A stretch of DNA of 64,000 nucleotides from UBA1672 sp050633645 (GTDB taxonomy: Bacteria; Pseudomonadota; Alphaproteobacteria; Micavibrionales; Micavibrionaceae), in contig JBOEGX010000002.1 in the NCBI GenBank assembly GCA_050633645.1, positions 620,001 to 684,000 on the forward strand, in the 5' to 3' direction. Below, piece by piece: positions 51,070 to 58,734 of the stretch. Numbering within the stretch: position 1 is the first letter of the stretch; the number at the start of each line of letters is the position of its first letter. The notes beneath the pieces are model-generated. The model had not been told where the DNA came from. It ran no database searches and saw only the letters and a list, made by a program, of their open reading frames with translations. The translations under genes were made by a program, and so were the position numbers.

Positions 51070-51992
51070 TGGATATTAATTTGCCAACAGATTTGCCCTA
51101 TGGAAGATGCGGTTTCGTCAGTGTTATTGGCTTGCCCAATGCGGGGAAGTCAACACTTGTAAACGCATTGGTTGGTACGAAAGTTTCCATCGTTTCACGT
51201 AAAATTCAAACAACCCGCACACGGATTTTGGGTATTGCTCTGCATGATGACGCGCAAATCGTTTTGATTGATACCCCTGGAATTTTCAAACCTAAAAAGA
51301 CGCTTGAAAAGGCAATGGTCACCGCCGCATTGTCTAGCTTTCAAGAGGTCGAAGCCATCGTGCATGTGGTGGACGCCGCCTTAAGAGACCCCGTTGAAAA
51401 AAATAAAATGATTTTGGATTCATTAAAGGGGCAGGAAAATGTGATTTTGGCACTGAACAAGGTTGATCGCACCGCGCGTCCTGACCTGCTTGAAATGGCG
51501 CAGGAAATGAACGATGCCTTTGATTACCAATCAACCTTTATGATCAGTGCGATTAACAATAAAGGAGTTCCTGATCTGGCAAAAAAACTGGCAAATGCCT
51601 TACCGGAAGGGCGGTGGATTTACCCCGAAGATCAAATTACAGATATGCCAATGCGATTGGTCGCGGCAGAAATTACCCGCGAAAAAATTTTTGACCAACT
51701 GCATCAGGAAATCCCGTATTCCGTATTTGTAGAAACGGAAAGTTGGGAACAATTCGACAACGGCAGCATCAAAATATCACAAGTGATTTATGTTGAAAAA
51801 AGCTCGCAAAAGGGAATATTGCTTGGCAAAGGTGGTGCTAAAATCAAGAAGATTGGGCAGGCCGCACGTGAGGATCTTGAAGAAATGATGGGATGCCGTG
51901 TGCATTTGAAAACATTTGTCCGCGTGCAAGAGAATTGGTCGGAACGCGCCGAAAATTACGAAATGTTTGGCCTTGATCTGCCAAGAGGGTAA
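51069..51992 (+). CDS. era: GTPase Era
   Basis: 307 residues. Helps 30S maturation by binding the 16S rRNA end. G1 GLPNAGKSTLVNAL (about 18-31), the effector IVSRKIQTTRTRILGI, G3 DTPG, G4 NKVD and G5 SAINN; then a KH domain near 220-300 with LLGKGGAKIKKIGQAAREDLE. Ends LPRG. Its start overlaps the rnc stop codon (TAATG), the usual coupling. Confidence 0.97.
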   Translation: MDINLPTDLPYGRCGFVSVIGLPNAGKSTLVNALVGTKVSIVSRKIQTTRTRILGIALHDDAQIVLIDTPGIFKPKKTLEKAMVTAALSSFQEVEAIVHVVDAALRDPVEKNKMILDSLKGQENVILALNKVDRTARPDLLEMAQEMNDAFDYQSTFMISAINNKGVPDLAKKLANALPEGRWIYPEDQITDMPMRLVAAEITREKIFDQLHQEIPYSVFVETESWEQFDNGSIKISQVIYVEKSSQKGILLGKGGAKIKKIGQAAREDLEEMMGCRVHLKTFVRVQENWSERAENYEMFGLDLPRG

Positions 51993-52180
51993 CCGTCAAG
52001 ACACAAATTTAAAAAAGCTCCCCGATGTGGATAAAGATTTTTTTTTGAAATTAAGCCATAGCCGAAATCAAAACTTTCTGGTAGGTTAGCTTCATCAAGT
52101 CAAATTTAGAAAAATGGTTTTAGAAACAATGCTTTGCGTGGTTTTTGAGTACCCCTTTGTACACTTTTTGGAGAAAAATA

Positions 52181-52708
52181 ATGAGCTGGACAGATGATCG
52201 CGTATCCTTATTAAAAAGACTTTGGGGTGAGGGGCACACCGCCGCTGAAATTGCGAAAGAGCTTGGTGGCGTGACCCGTAATGCGGTCATTGGTAAGGCG
52301 CATCGTTTGAAATTATCAAACCGTGTGTCACCAATTCAACAAAATCGTAAGCCCGCCAATAAAAATGTTGAGCGTAAAGCACCGGTTGAACGAGTGTTAA
52401 AATCCCCGACGGCGACTACTACTATCAATCGCACACCATCTCCACGTAAGGTGAAGGAAGAAGTGTTCGTCCCGTCTGGTGATTTATATGATCTTATGGA
52501 TCTTCAACCGCGTATGTGCCGTTGGCCATCTGGCGATCCAAAGGAAGAAGGCTTTGGTTTTTGTGGTTCTAAAACGATTTCAGGAATTCCATATTGCGCG
52601 GAACATGCGAAAGTGGCCTATCAGGCGGCGACGCGCAACCGTATCCTTGGTGGTAATAAAGAATCTGCCAAAAACGTTGTGCCGCAAGACGTGAAAAAGG
52701 CATCTTAA
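52181..52708 (+). CDS. gcrA: GcrA cell cycle regulator family protein
   Basis: 175 residues from the ATG at 52181, which follows GGAG seven bases upstream; a start 12 codons earlier has none. GcrA binds sigma-70 RNA polymerase and GANTC-methylated promoters in the Caulobacter cell cycle. The N-terminal DNA-binding domain MSWTDDRVSLLKRLWGEGH and NAVIGKAHRLKLSNR (1-45) is a clear match; the C-terminal part has the family block CRWPSGDPKEEGFGFCGSKT with a Cys pair and IPYCAEHAKVAYQ. The middle is a basic/Pro/Thr linker. A strong alphaproteobacterial marker; a terminator follows. Confidence 0.95.
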   Translation: MSWTDDRVSLLKRLWGEGHTAAEIAKELGGVTRNAVIGKAHRLKLSNRVSPIQQNRKPANKNVERKAPVERVLKSPTATTTINRTPSPRKVKEEVFVPSGDLYDLMDLQPRMCRWPSGDPKEEGFGFCGSKTISGIPYCAEHAKVAYQAATRNRILGGNKESAKNVVPQDVKKAS

Positions 52709-52736
52709 TAATTTTAAGATAGACAAAAGACAAAAT

Positions 52737-52766
52737 AAAGAGCCTCATTTGGGGCTCTTTTTTTAT
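52737..52766 (+). terminator. Rho-independent terminator after gcrA
   Basis: Arms AAAGAGCC (52737-52744) and GGCTCTTT (52753-52760) followed by six more Ts. Because of the A run it may also serve the convergent pseudopilin gene. Confidence 0.88.
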
Positions 52767-52777
52767 TCTATGAATGA

Positions 52778-54118
52778 TTACGGATAGTCAGCACATCCCG
52801 TGCCATCACTAAAACAGCATGTGATCCTGCCCTTATTGGTCAAAGCATGAATATATGTTAGTTGCCCGCTGATCACTGGGCAACTAATGCCAGGATTGCT
52901 CCAATTTACTGTTGTACAGATAACTTTCCCGCCAGAGATCGCATAAGCAACTTCGTTTGCGCCACTGCATTGCGATCCCACCCCTCCAAGATCCTCGGGG
53001 TCTAAACAGGTTTCACTTTCTCCATCGCAGTAAGATTCCGCAATGGCCATTTCTTCGGCGCGAACATTGCCAATAACATGCATTTTCGCGCTATCAGGGC
53101 TGTTATTATTGGCGGGAGTTACCGTGTCTGATCCTACGCGTGCTGACCCCTCATTCACATTATAAATATAGGATTCACCGTCAGGGCTGTTGAGCGTTGC
53201 CCGCCATATAGGCGCGGACTCCGATGATTTGAAAAAGATTAAATCATCATAATAATCATCATTTGTAGCGATTGACCGAGCGCTCTTAACGAAAATGGCA
53301 TTGTCGAAGTTACAATTATCCATTTCTACATCCAAATTCCCATCGGGGATACCATCACCATTGCTATCTGATCCATTATGAGCAGTGGTAAGAATGCAAT
53401 TCTCTGCCTGTTGCCCCTCTTGTGAATATCCGCCTTTACGATTATCACCATGTGATAAAAGAACATAATGCGCCGCGCCGCGCGGGTCAGTCAAACTGAC
53501 ATCATTCTCATCTTCGACAACGATTGCCCCGATGTAGGGGCTGGCGGGTGTTATTACAGAATTTTCAGGATTTGCATTGGACATGCTTTCGGTCACAGCG
53601 TAGCTAAACAGCGTGCCATAGCCATCCTTCTTATAAAATTCGGTATAGGGCGTATTTGCAATCGCCTCATCAAGAGCATTAAGGGAGTCCGCAACCGTTC
53701 TAAACGGAAATGCGCCGATCATCACAATATCGGAAACACCGTCACCATCCACGTCCCGCGCGCCACTCGCCCCAGGGAGGGGGCAAGAAATTCCCACACG
53801 AGTGCCAGTACAGTTATTTGTATTGTTATTATAATCGGCGGCGCTCCTGCATTTTTCTTGACCATAATCTGGATGGTTAGGGGCAAGGCTTGGGTCAGCA
53901 GGGCAGGGGTAAGCACCATTGCGCGCAAAATATTCAAACAACACATCTTGCGTCATTTCCGCATTTTCCATCGTAGTCTCATATTGCGCGCCGATAGTAT
54001 ACAGCTTTACAAACTGTGCCGCCGCAAGCATGAACATCCCCGATATCATAAGGACGATAGCAATCTCAATAAGAGTGAAGCCGCTTTCGCTCTGCGTTTT
54101 TTGGGTATTAGACATCAC
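52778..54118 (-). CDS. Large pseudopilin (prepilin-type N-terminus), third of three
   Basis: 446 residues. A type III signal peptide is at the start: short polar leader ending in Gly13, then FTLIEIAIVLMISGMFMLAA with the family Glu18 at +5, so a prepilin peptidase should cleave after Gly13. Residues ~38-330 are the periplasmic part with NGAYPCPADPSLAPN (about 75-89), GISCPLPGASGARDVDGDG and the repeated block RTVADSLNALDEAIANTPYTEFYKKDGYGTLFSYAVTES. Residues ~365-410 hold the module shared with its neighbours (YCDGESETCLDPEDLGGVG ... CSGANEVAYAISGGKVIC). The end contains a further Cys cluster (GRITCCFSDGTGCADYP). Such proteins build or cap pilus-like filaments of type II secretion or type IV pili; no assembly ATPase or secretin is seen here. 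Confidence 0.75.
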   Translation of the reverse strand: MMSNTQKTQSESGFTLIEIAIVLMISGMFMLAAAQFVKLYTIGAQYETTMENAEMTQDVLFEYFARNGAYPCPADPSLAPNHPDYGQEKCRSAADYNNNTNNCTGTRVGISCPLPGASGARDVDGDGVSDIVMIGAFPFRTVADSLNALDEAIANTPYTEFYKKDGYGTLFSYAVTESMSNANPENSVITPASPYIGAIVVEDENDVSLTDPRGAAHYVLLSHGDNRKGGYSQEGQQAENCILTTAHNGSDSNGDGIPDGNLDVEMDNCNFDNAIFVKSARSIATNDDYYDDLIFFKSSESAPIWRATLNSPDGESYIYNVNEGSARVGSDTVTPANNNSPDSAKMHVIGNVRAEEMAIAESYCDGESETCLDPEDLGGVGSQCSGANEVAYAISGGKVICTTVNWSNPGISCPVISGQLTYIHALTNKGRITCCFSDGTGCADYP

Positions 54119-54129
54119 TGTAAAAACCT

Positions 54130-56592
54130 TTAGTTATTCTGCACAATACATTCGCAGTTATTCCATATTTTATACTTACTTGAGCCAGAAACTTTGTAAC
54201 ATAATGGCTCAGCTGCTGCGCCACATTGGCAGAGGCTTCCTTTTTCGACGCCTAACGCTACACTGTTTAATGCGCTACCAGAATTTGATTGCCATGAACA
54301 ACTGTGACAGTCATTGTCGACTTCTGTCCAAGTACTTTCATCAGCATCTTCCCAGTCATCATTCGCGCAGTTATACGGAACTTCGTATGTTATGCCAGAA
54401 CCTTCTTGTCCAGCAGGGCAGCTTTGAGTAACAAGCTTTGCTGCCTTAGGGTCACAAGCACATGCTTGTGTTGCAAATTCGGTGGTAGTATTCGCATAAT
54501 CCAAAAACCCGGGATCAGGTAATGTGCCCGATGATGAGCTTGGGCAAACCCAAGGTGTTCTGTGGATCTCTGCAACATCATTTTCCCATCTATTTAATGA
54601 GTTTTTCCATCTGTTTGTTTCGTGCTCTAAACAATTAACACGTGACTCTGCGCCATTTCCATTTGCACACTGACATGCAGATGAATCTACAGATGTTGGG
54701 TTTGTATCTTGGACAGGAATATCATTTTGACAGGTAACATTATAGGTTAAATACACTCTACCAGTCAGTCCAGTTGTACCAGATGTATTGTTTTCTTGAT
54801 CGTAATACGCATTACAGCTCATATCTTCAACAACGGGCTGTGCGCTACATCCGCAGAATTCATCACTTCTGAAGATTTCCGTCCATTCATGCATTGTTTG
54901 TGGGCATGTGTGTTTTTCAATGATATAGGCATCATTGCTTTGACCACTAGCGCATTGGCGCTGTCTCACGCGGTAATCTTCCCGACACCAGCAATCATGG
55001 TAGTAGCTAGTATTGTTAGTATCATTACCCGTGTCATGATTTTCTGCACTATCCGTTCCATTTGTCGCATTTAAATTATTGGTGAAGTTTTGCCATGGGC
55101 GTAATTTTTCATGCGGAGTTAATGTTCTCCAACCAGCGGCTTCACATTTATATGAATCTCTAATGAGAGCGGTATCTCGATCAGCCTCACAAGGTTGTAC
55201 ATCTCTGCCTGTTGCGTTGATTGTGTCAATATCAGACACCGCTTCAGAAAAAGTTTTGCCTGCTGTACTCGCTGCAAAATACGCTTCGTCATAATCTGTA
55301 ATATAACGGCATTCCCCTGAATAAACACTTTGATACTCATTAGGCGCACTTTCTGGAATAATACGTGAATCTCCGCAAAAAGTCGTCACAGGGGTCTCGG
55401 GGCAATTTTGTAAAAGAATATTACAACGCACCGCGCCATTCACGATGGCACTAACAAACTGACCTTCTGGGCAAGTCAATTCAATTTCGTCCGTACAATC
55501 AGGCTGGTTGTTGCTGATGCCTTGAAGATATTGCATTTCTTGACCAGCTGGGCGGTTTGGATCGTAACAGCTTATCCCGTTTCCTGTACCATCTTCATAC
55601 ATATTACCACTGCCGTCTACGGCCAAGTCTCCTGCGATACGGCGAGGTTGAAAACAGTTCTCTAAGCCTTCTTCACAAAGCTCTTCGGTATAAACCTTAT
55701 TATCAACTTTCAAGCTACCTCTGTCATCCTGACCGTTATCCGCATATTTCCTAAGCGTGACTTCCTCTGCATCCGTCCCATCATCCGTAGAGTTTGCACC
55801 CACAATAATACTTTCGGTATTTTTCAAAGAAATTTTTTCATTCGCGTCATCGGATTTCCATTCTGTGGGCGTGGCCTGTACATGGAAATGGATTTGGTCA
55901 TCAAAATCTGCATCGCGCTCTTTTGATATGAATAGCTTATCACCATTACAATTTTCACCATCAAGACCTGCACAGGGATTGGCCAAAACGCCAGACTTCG
56001 TTCTTGCACCAGCCTTATCTGCGCCATGTGAGATAACCACAAAATGTGCGCTATGCGCGGGTTCTACCATGGAATTAGGAGTAGGAACAGCCCCATCTTC
56101 AATGCTGATGCCGCCTGCGCTTTGTGCGAAGGTCTCGCTATCCGTCATGCGGGTTGTAACCGCATAAGTAAAGCGGTTTGAATATCCGTCTAAAACTTCC
56201 CTTTCTTGTAAATCCAGCTTTTTGAAAGGAATTGATCCCTCCATAATCGTTTCACCAACCATATCACTGGCATATGTGCAAACACCATTAACGCATGTGC
56301 CAACGGCGCTCGGTGCGCAGTTTGCTTTCTCTAATCCGTATAGCGCAGCACCCGGAGCAGCATCCGCAGAGGCGGGGCAAGGATAACGTCCATAAGTCGT
56401 ATAGAAATTTTCAATTTCTTGAACAACATCTGCCAAGTGATCTTGCGTTTGATCCCAATCTTTTTGAATTCTGTATTGTTTGTATAAAGAGGCTCCAGAG
56501 GCAACCATAACGCCAATGATCATAAGGACAATGGCCATTTCGATAAGTGTAAAACCACTCTCACGATTGAAACGATGATGTGTTAATTGCAT
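54130..56592 (-). CDS. Very large pseudopilin with a Cys-rich repeat tail, second of three
   Basis: 820 residues. Leader ending in Gly12/13 then FTLIEMAIVLMIIGVMVASG with Glu18, a prepilin-type start. Residues ~55-330 mirror its neighbours: YGRYPCPASADAAPG, VGETIMEGSIPFKKLDLQ, GYSNRFTYAVTTRMT and HFVVISHGADKAG. At ~310-395 comes the shared module LCEEGLENCFQPRRIAGDL ... IVNGAVRC. From ~396 to the end is a unique tail with some 35 Cys in Cys-x-Cys-led repeats: CWC near 533, CGC near 578, CQC near 637, CAC near 710, CQC near 789 and CEC near 814, often followed by a W-rich stretch. The tail is probably extracellular and disulfide-locked, a good candidate for receptor binding. Its first 10 bases overlap the end of the gene at 56583. 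No close family known to me. Confidence 0.72.
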   Translation of the reverse strand: MQLTHHRFNRESGFTLIEMAIVLMIIGVMVASGASLYKQYRIQKDWDQTQDHLADVVQEIENFYTTYGRYPCPASADAAPGAALYGLEKANCAPSAVGTCVNGVCTYASDMVGETIMEGSIPFKKLDLQEREVLDGYSNRFTYAVTTRMTDSETFAQSAGGISIEDGAVPTPNSMVEPAHSAHFVVISHGADKAGARTKSGVLANPCAGLDGENCNGDKLFISKERDADFDDQIHFHVQATPTEWKSDDANEKISLKNTESIIVGANSTDDGTDAEEVTLRKYADNGQDDRGSLKVDNKVYTEELCEEGLENCFQPRRIAGDLAVDGSGNMYEDGTGNGISCYDPNRPAGQEMQYLQGISNNQPDCTDEIELTCPEGQFVSAIVNGAVRCNILLQNCPETPVTTFCGDSRIIPESAPNEYQSVYSGECRYITDYDEAYFAASTAGKTFSEAVSDIDTINATGRDVQPCEADRDTALIRDSYKCEAAGWRTLTPHEKLRPWQNFTNNLNATNGTDSAENHDTGNDTNNTSYYHDCWCREDYRVRQRQCASGQSNDAYIIEKHTCPQTMHEWTEIFRSDEFCGCSAQPVVEDMSCNAYYDQENNTSGTTGLTGRVYLTYNVTCQNDIPVQDTNPTSVDSSACQCANGNGAESRVNCLEHETNRWKNSLNRWENDVAEIHRTPWVCPSSSSGTLPDPGFLDYANTTTEFATQACACDPKAAKLVTQSCPAGQEGSGITYEVPYNCANDDWEDADESTWTEVDNDCHSCSWQSNSGSALNSVALGVEKGSLCQCGAAAEPLCYKVSGSSKYKIWNNCECIVQNN

Positions 56593-57893
56593 TCTAACTC
56601 TCCATTGGGCTGAAATCCTGTTGCTGGATAATAGGTGTCTTCACCAAATTGATTTGTAACGATGCATCCACCCGATAAATTTGTAACAGCCAAAGACGTG
56701 CCGTTAATTCCGTTTCCGATAATATCTTCTGTGCTGCTACAGGTCACTTCTCCATTTGATATTTTCATGACGGCATTGCTGCCGCTACATTCCATTTCTT
56801 CAACATCTCCTGCAATGATGCGCGGATTAAAACAGCTTGAGTTATTATTTGCATCATAGGCGCAGACATTATTGGTTTTAAGTTGCCCGCCTTCGCGATC
56901 GCCATCTTCATTGATTTTGCTTTTTATAAGCATATTGGCCTCTGCTTGATTTTCATCAGATATATGCATTGCCATGTCAGGAGACTGCGTTCCGATGCCA
57001 ACGCGTGATGCCATCGTCCCAGCAATTTCACGATCCGTTGCATTCTTATTCCAAATTGTGTTTTCCATTGATCCTTGGCTAAATGTATAGTCATCATAAT
57101 AAAGCGCTCCGTCCGAAACAACATTCGTGCCCTGTTCAACAAACTCGCCATCTTCCCGTATTAAAAACCTGTTGTCAAAATCACAATTTTCCAGTTCGGA
57201 AAGTTCATCTATGGCATTAAGGCAAGTACTTATTTGCGCACCATCTTTGTTGAACCCGCCTCTACCATTTGCACCTGTTGAAAAAACGATAAATTCATGC
57301 GGGCTGCCTGTAATTTCGTCGGGGATTCCATCTGCTCCCGCTTCTGTTATGGGATCACCTGCGAAAATTTCAACATGACTTCCGTTTGAAAAGGTAAGGG
57401 GCTTGGTTTTGTTGAATGTAACGGCGTATATAAGTTTATTCCCCCATGGGTCAAGCTCTTCACCTTGTGATAAATGCAAATCAACAAAGGGCAGCGCACC
57501 AATAATAACGGCGTCCGTCCCCGCAGATGTCTTGCAAACGCCTTGATTATTCATCCATGCGGGGTTGCTGCAATCAGTAATATCGGCTATTTCGCACAAA
57601 GGTGCTTGTACGCCGAAATCGGCATCACCGAGCTGCGCTGTAAGGCTCGCTGGACATGGATATGCTTCAACACCAGAGTGATAATAGGCGCGTGCTACCT
57701 CCGATATATCAACGCGCCCCTTGGTCGTGGTGCTGATCTTAAGAAGATGATCTGCTTGGTAAAGCGCCATAATAGGCACGGCAATCATTCCCAAAATGAC
57801 GATAATGATCGAGACCTCAATCAAAGAGAAGCCTTCCGCGCCCTTATCAGGTGTTTGACGATGTCGTTTGAAATTTGAAATATACTCAATCAT
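56583..57893 (-). CDS. Large pseudopilin (prepilin-type N-terminus), first of three
   Basis: 436 residues. The N-terminal leader is longer (to Gly21) and polar, followed by FSLIEVSIIIVILGMIAVPI with Glu26 at +5. Periplasmic part: YPCPASLTAQLGDADFG (about 78-94), IIGALPFVDLHLSQGEELD, KLIYAVTFNKTKPLTF and HEFIVFSTGANGRGGFNKDG, all blocks that recur in its two neighbours. Shared module at ~340-400: NVCAYDANNNSSCFNPRIIAGDV ... CSGSNAVMKISNGEVTC. The last ~35 residues contain one more Cys pair. The gene is the first of the operon and starts after a 90-base gap downstream of the cold-shock gene; no ribosome site is obvious. Confidence 0.75.
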   Translation of the reverse strand: MIEYISNFKRHRQTPDKGAEGFSLIEVSIIIVILGMIAVPIMALYQADHLLKISTTTKGRVDISEVARAYYHSGVEAYPCPASLTAQLGDADFGVQAPLCEIADITDCSNPAWMNNQGVCKTSAGTDAVIIGALPFVDLHLSQGEELDPWGNKLIYAVTFNKTKPLTFSNGSHVEIFAGDPITEAGADGIPDEITGSPHEFIVFSTGANGRGGFNKDGAQISTCLNAIDELSELENCDFDNRFLIREDGEFVEQGTNVVSDGALYYDDYTFSQGSMENTIWNKNATDREIAGTMASRVGIGTQSPDMAMHISDENQAEANMLIKSKINEDGDREGGQLKTNNVCAYDANNNSSCFNPRIIAGDVEEMECSGSNAVMKISNGEVTCSSTEDIIGNGINGTSLAVTNLSGGCIVTNQFGEDTYYPATGFQPNGELECN

Positions 57894-57983
57894 TACACTA
57901 GCCCAGATCTACCCAAAATATACCAATGTAATTCTATTACACATTTAGTTAAAATTTTATAAATATGTAATGTTTTTAACAAA

Positions 57984-58499
57984 TTACCCGATAATCTCAA
58001 GGCTAACCGCTTCTCTGCCCTTATCAACATATTTTAAGGTAACGCGCACACGCTGACCCGCCTCTAACATTTCCATCTCCATTTTATCAAGAAGGGTTTT
58101 GTGAACAAAAACATCCTTCATGCCATCATCGGGAATGACAAATCCAAATCCTTTTTCAGGCTTATACCACTTAACAAGCCCGCCCATAGTTACAGTACCA
58201 TTTTCTTCATCAAGCTCTGGCATCGTCGTAACTGCGCCTTTATCAAGAACTTCGATAACTTCTCTAATCTGCGCGCCTTTATCACCACCTGTTGACACGG
58301 TACACATCAAAATAGCGCCTTCTCCAATAGAGTGAAGCCCCGCCTGTTGCAGGGTTGTTATATGCAAAAACGCGTCATATTTTTCATCTTCGGGGACAAG
58401 AAAGCCAAAGCCCTTTGTGCCATTAAACCATTTCAGGTGCATTTTAACAGTTGAGAGCTGTTCCTGGGGAGAGTCATTTTGAGATGTATTTTGTAGCAT
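57984..58499 (-). CDS. Tandem cold-shock-domain protein
   Basis: 171 residues with two cold-shock domains. The first (about 20-85) shows LKWFNGTKGFGFLVPEDEKYDAFLHI; the second (about 107-171) shows GLVKWYKPEKGFGFVIPDDGMKDVFVH. Both keep the RNP-1 KGFGF and a RNP-2-like VF/AFLH. The domains bind single-stranded RNA or DNA and are chaperones or antiterminators. Alphaproteobacteria commonly have such double-CSD proteins. A long gap upstream contains a DnaA-box match. Confidence 0.9.
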   Translation of the reverse strand: MLQNTSQNDSPQEQLSTVKMHLKWFNGTKGFGFLVPEDEKYDAFLHITTLQQAGLHSIGEGAILMCTVSTGGDKGAQIREVIEVLDKGAVTTMPELDEENGTVTMGGLVKWYKPEKGFGFVIPDDGMKDVFVHKTLLDKMEMEMLEAGQRVRVTLKYVDKGREAVSLEIIG

Positions 58500-58564
58500 T
58501 GTTACGCCTATTTAACTTGAGTAAGTATTGTGAACCGAGAAAGGTACGCGAGAAAGTGAATAAG

Positions 58565-58573
58565 TTATCCACA
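58565..58573 (+). promoter_or_regulatory. Single DnaA-box match between csp and fadD
   Basis: TTATCCACA, a perfect consensus DnaA box. Only one copy is seen, so it is at most a control site, not an origin. Confidence 0.35.
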
Positions 58574-58616
58574 CATAGACATAATGCCTGAATTATTTTT
58601 TAAAATCTAGCCCCTA

Positions 58617-58663
58617 TTTGTGCACATGCGATGCTATGTTTATTTTTAACCGAATTTGTGCAC
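58617..58663 (+). promoter_or_regulatory. Paired TTTGTGCAC elements upstream of fadD
   Basis: TTTGTGCAC occurs at 58617-58625 and again at 58655-58663, 38 bases apart, about 80-50 bases before the -10 element. They could be an operator, for example for a fatty-acid regulator; no palindrome extends them far. Confidence 0.4.
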
Positions 58664-58703
58664 TGCCATGCATTAAATACTCATGATGATTAATAGGGTG
58701 TGC

Positions 58704-58709
58704 TATAAT
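58704..58709 (+). promoter_or_regulatory. Candidate extended -10 promoter of fadD
   Basis: TATAAT at 58704-58709 with TGC just before it (extended -10). The predicted start is near 58716, before the ATG at 58735. A good -35 hexamer is not seen. Confidence 0.55.
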
Positions 58710-58734
58710 AAAAAATAAAACAGTAGTGGAATAT

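Noticed and set aside
53468..54133. Plus-strand open frame opposite the third pseudopilin gene
   Set aside because: Fully inside a gene with clear pilin motifs; sequence has no protein-like blocks.
58565..58573. A replication origin near the DnaA box
   Set aside because: Only one box, no AT-rich unwinding array, and no dnaA or parAB genes nearby.
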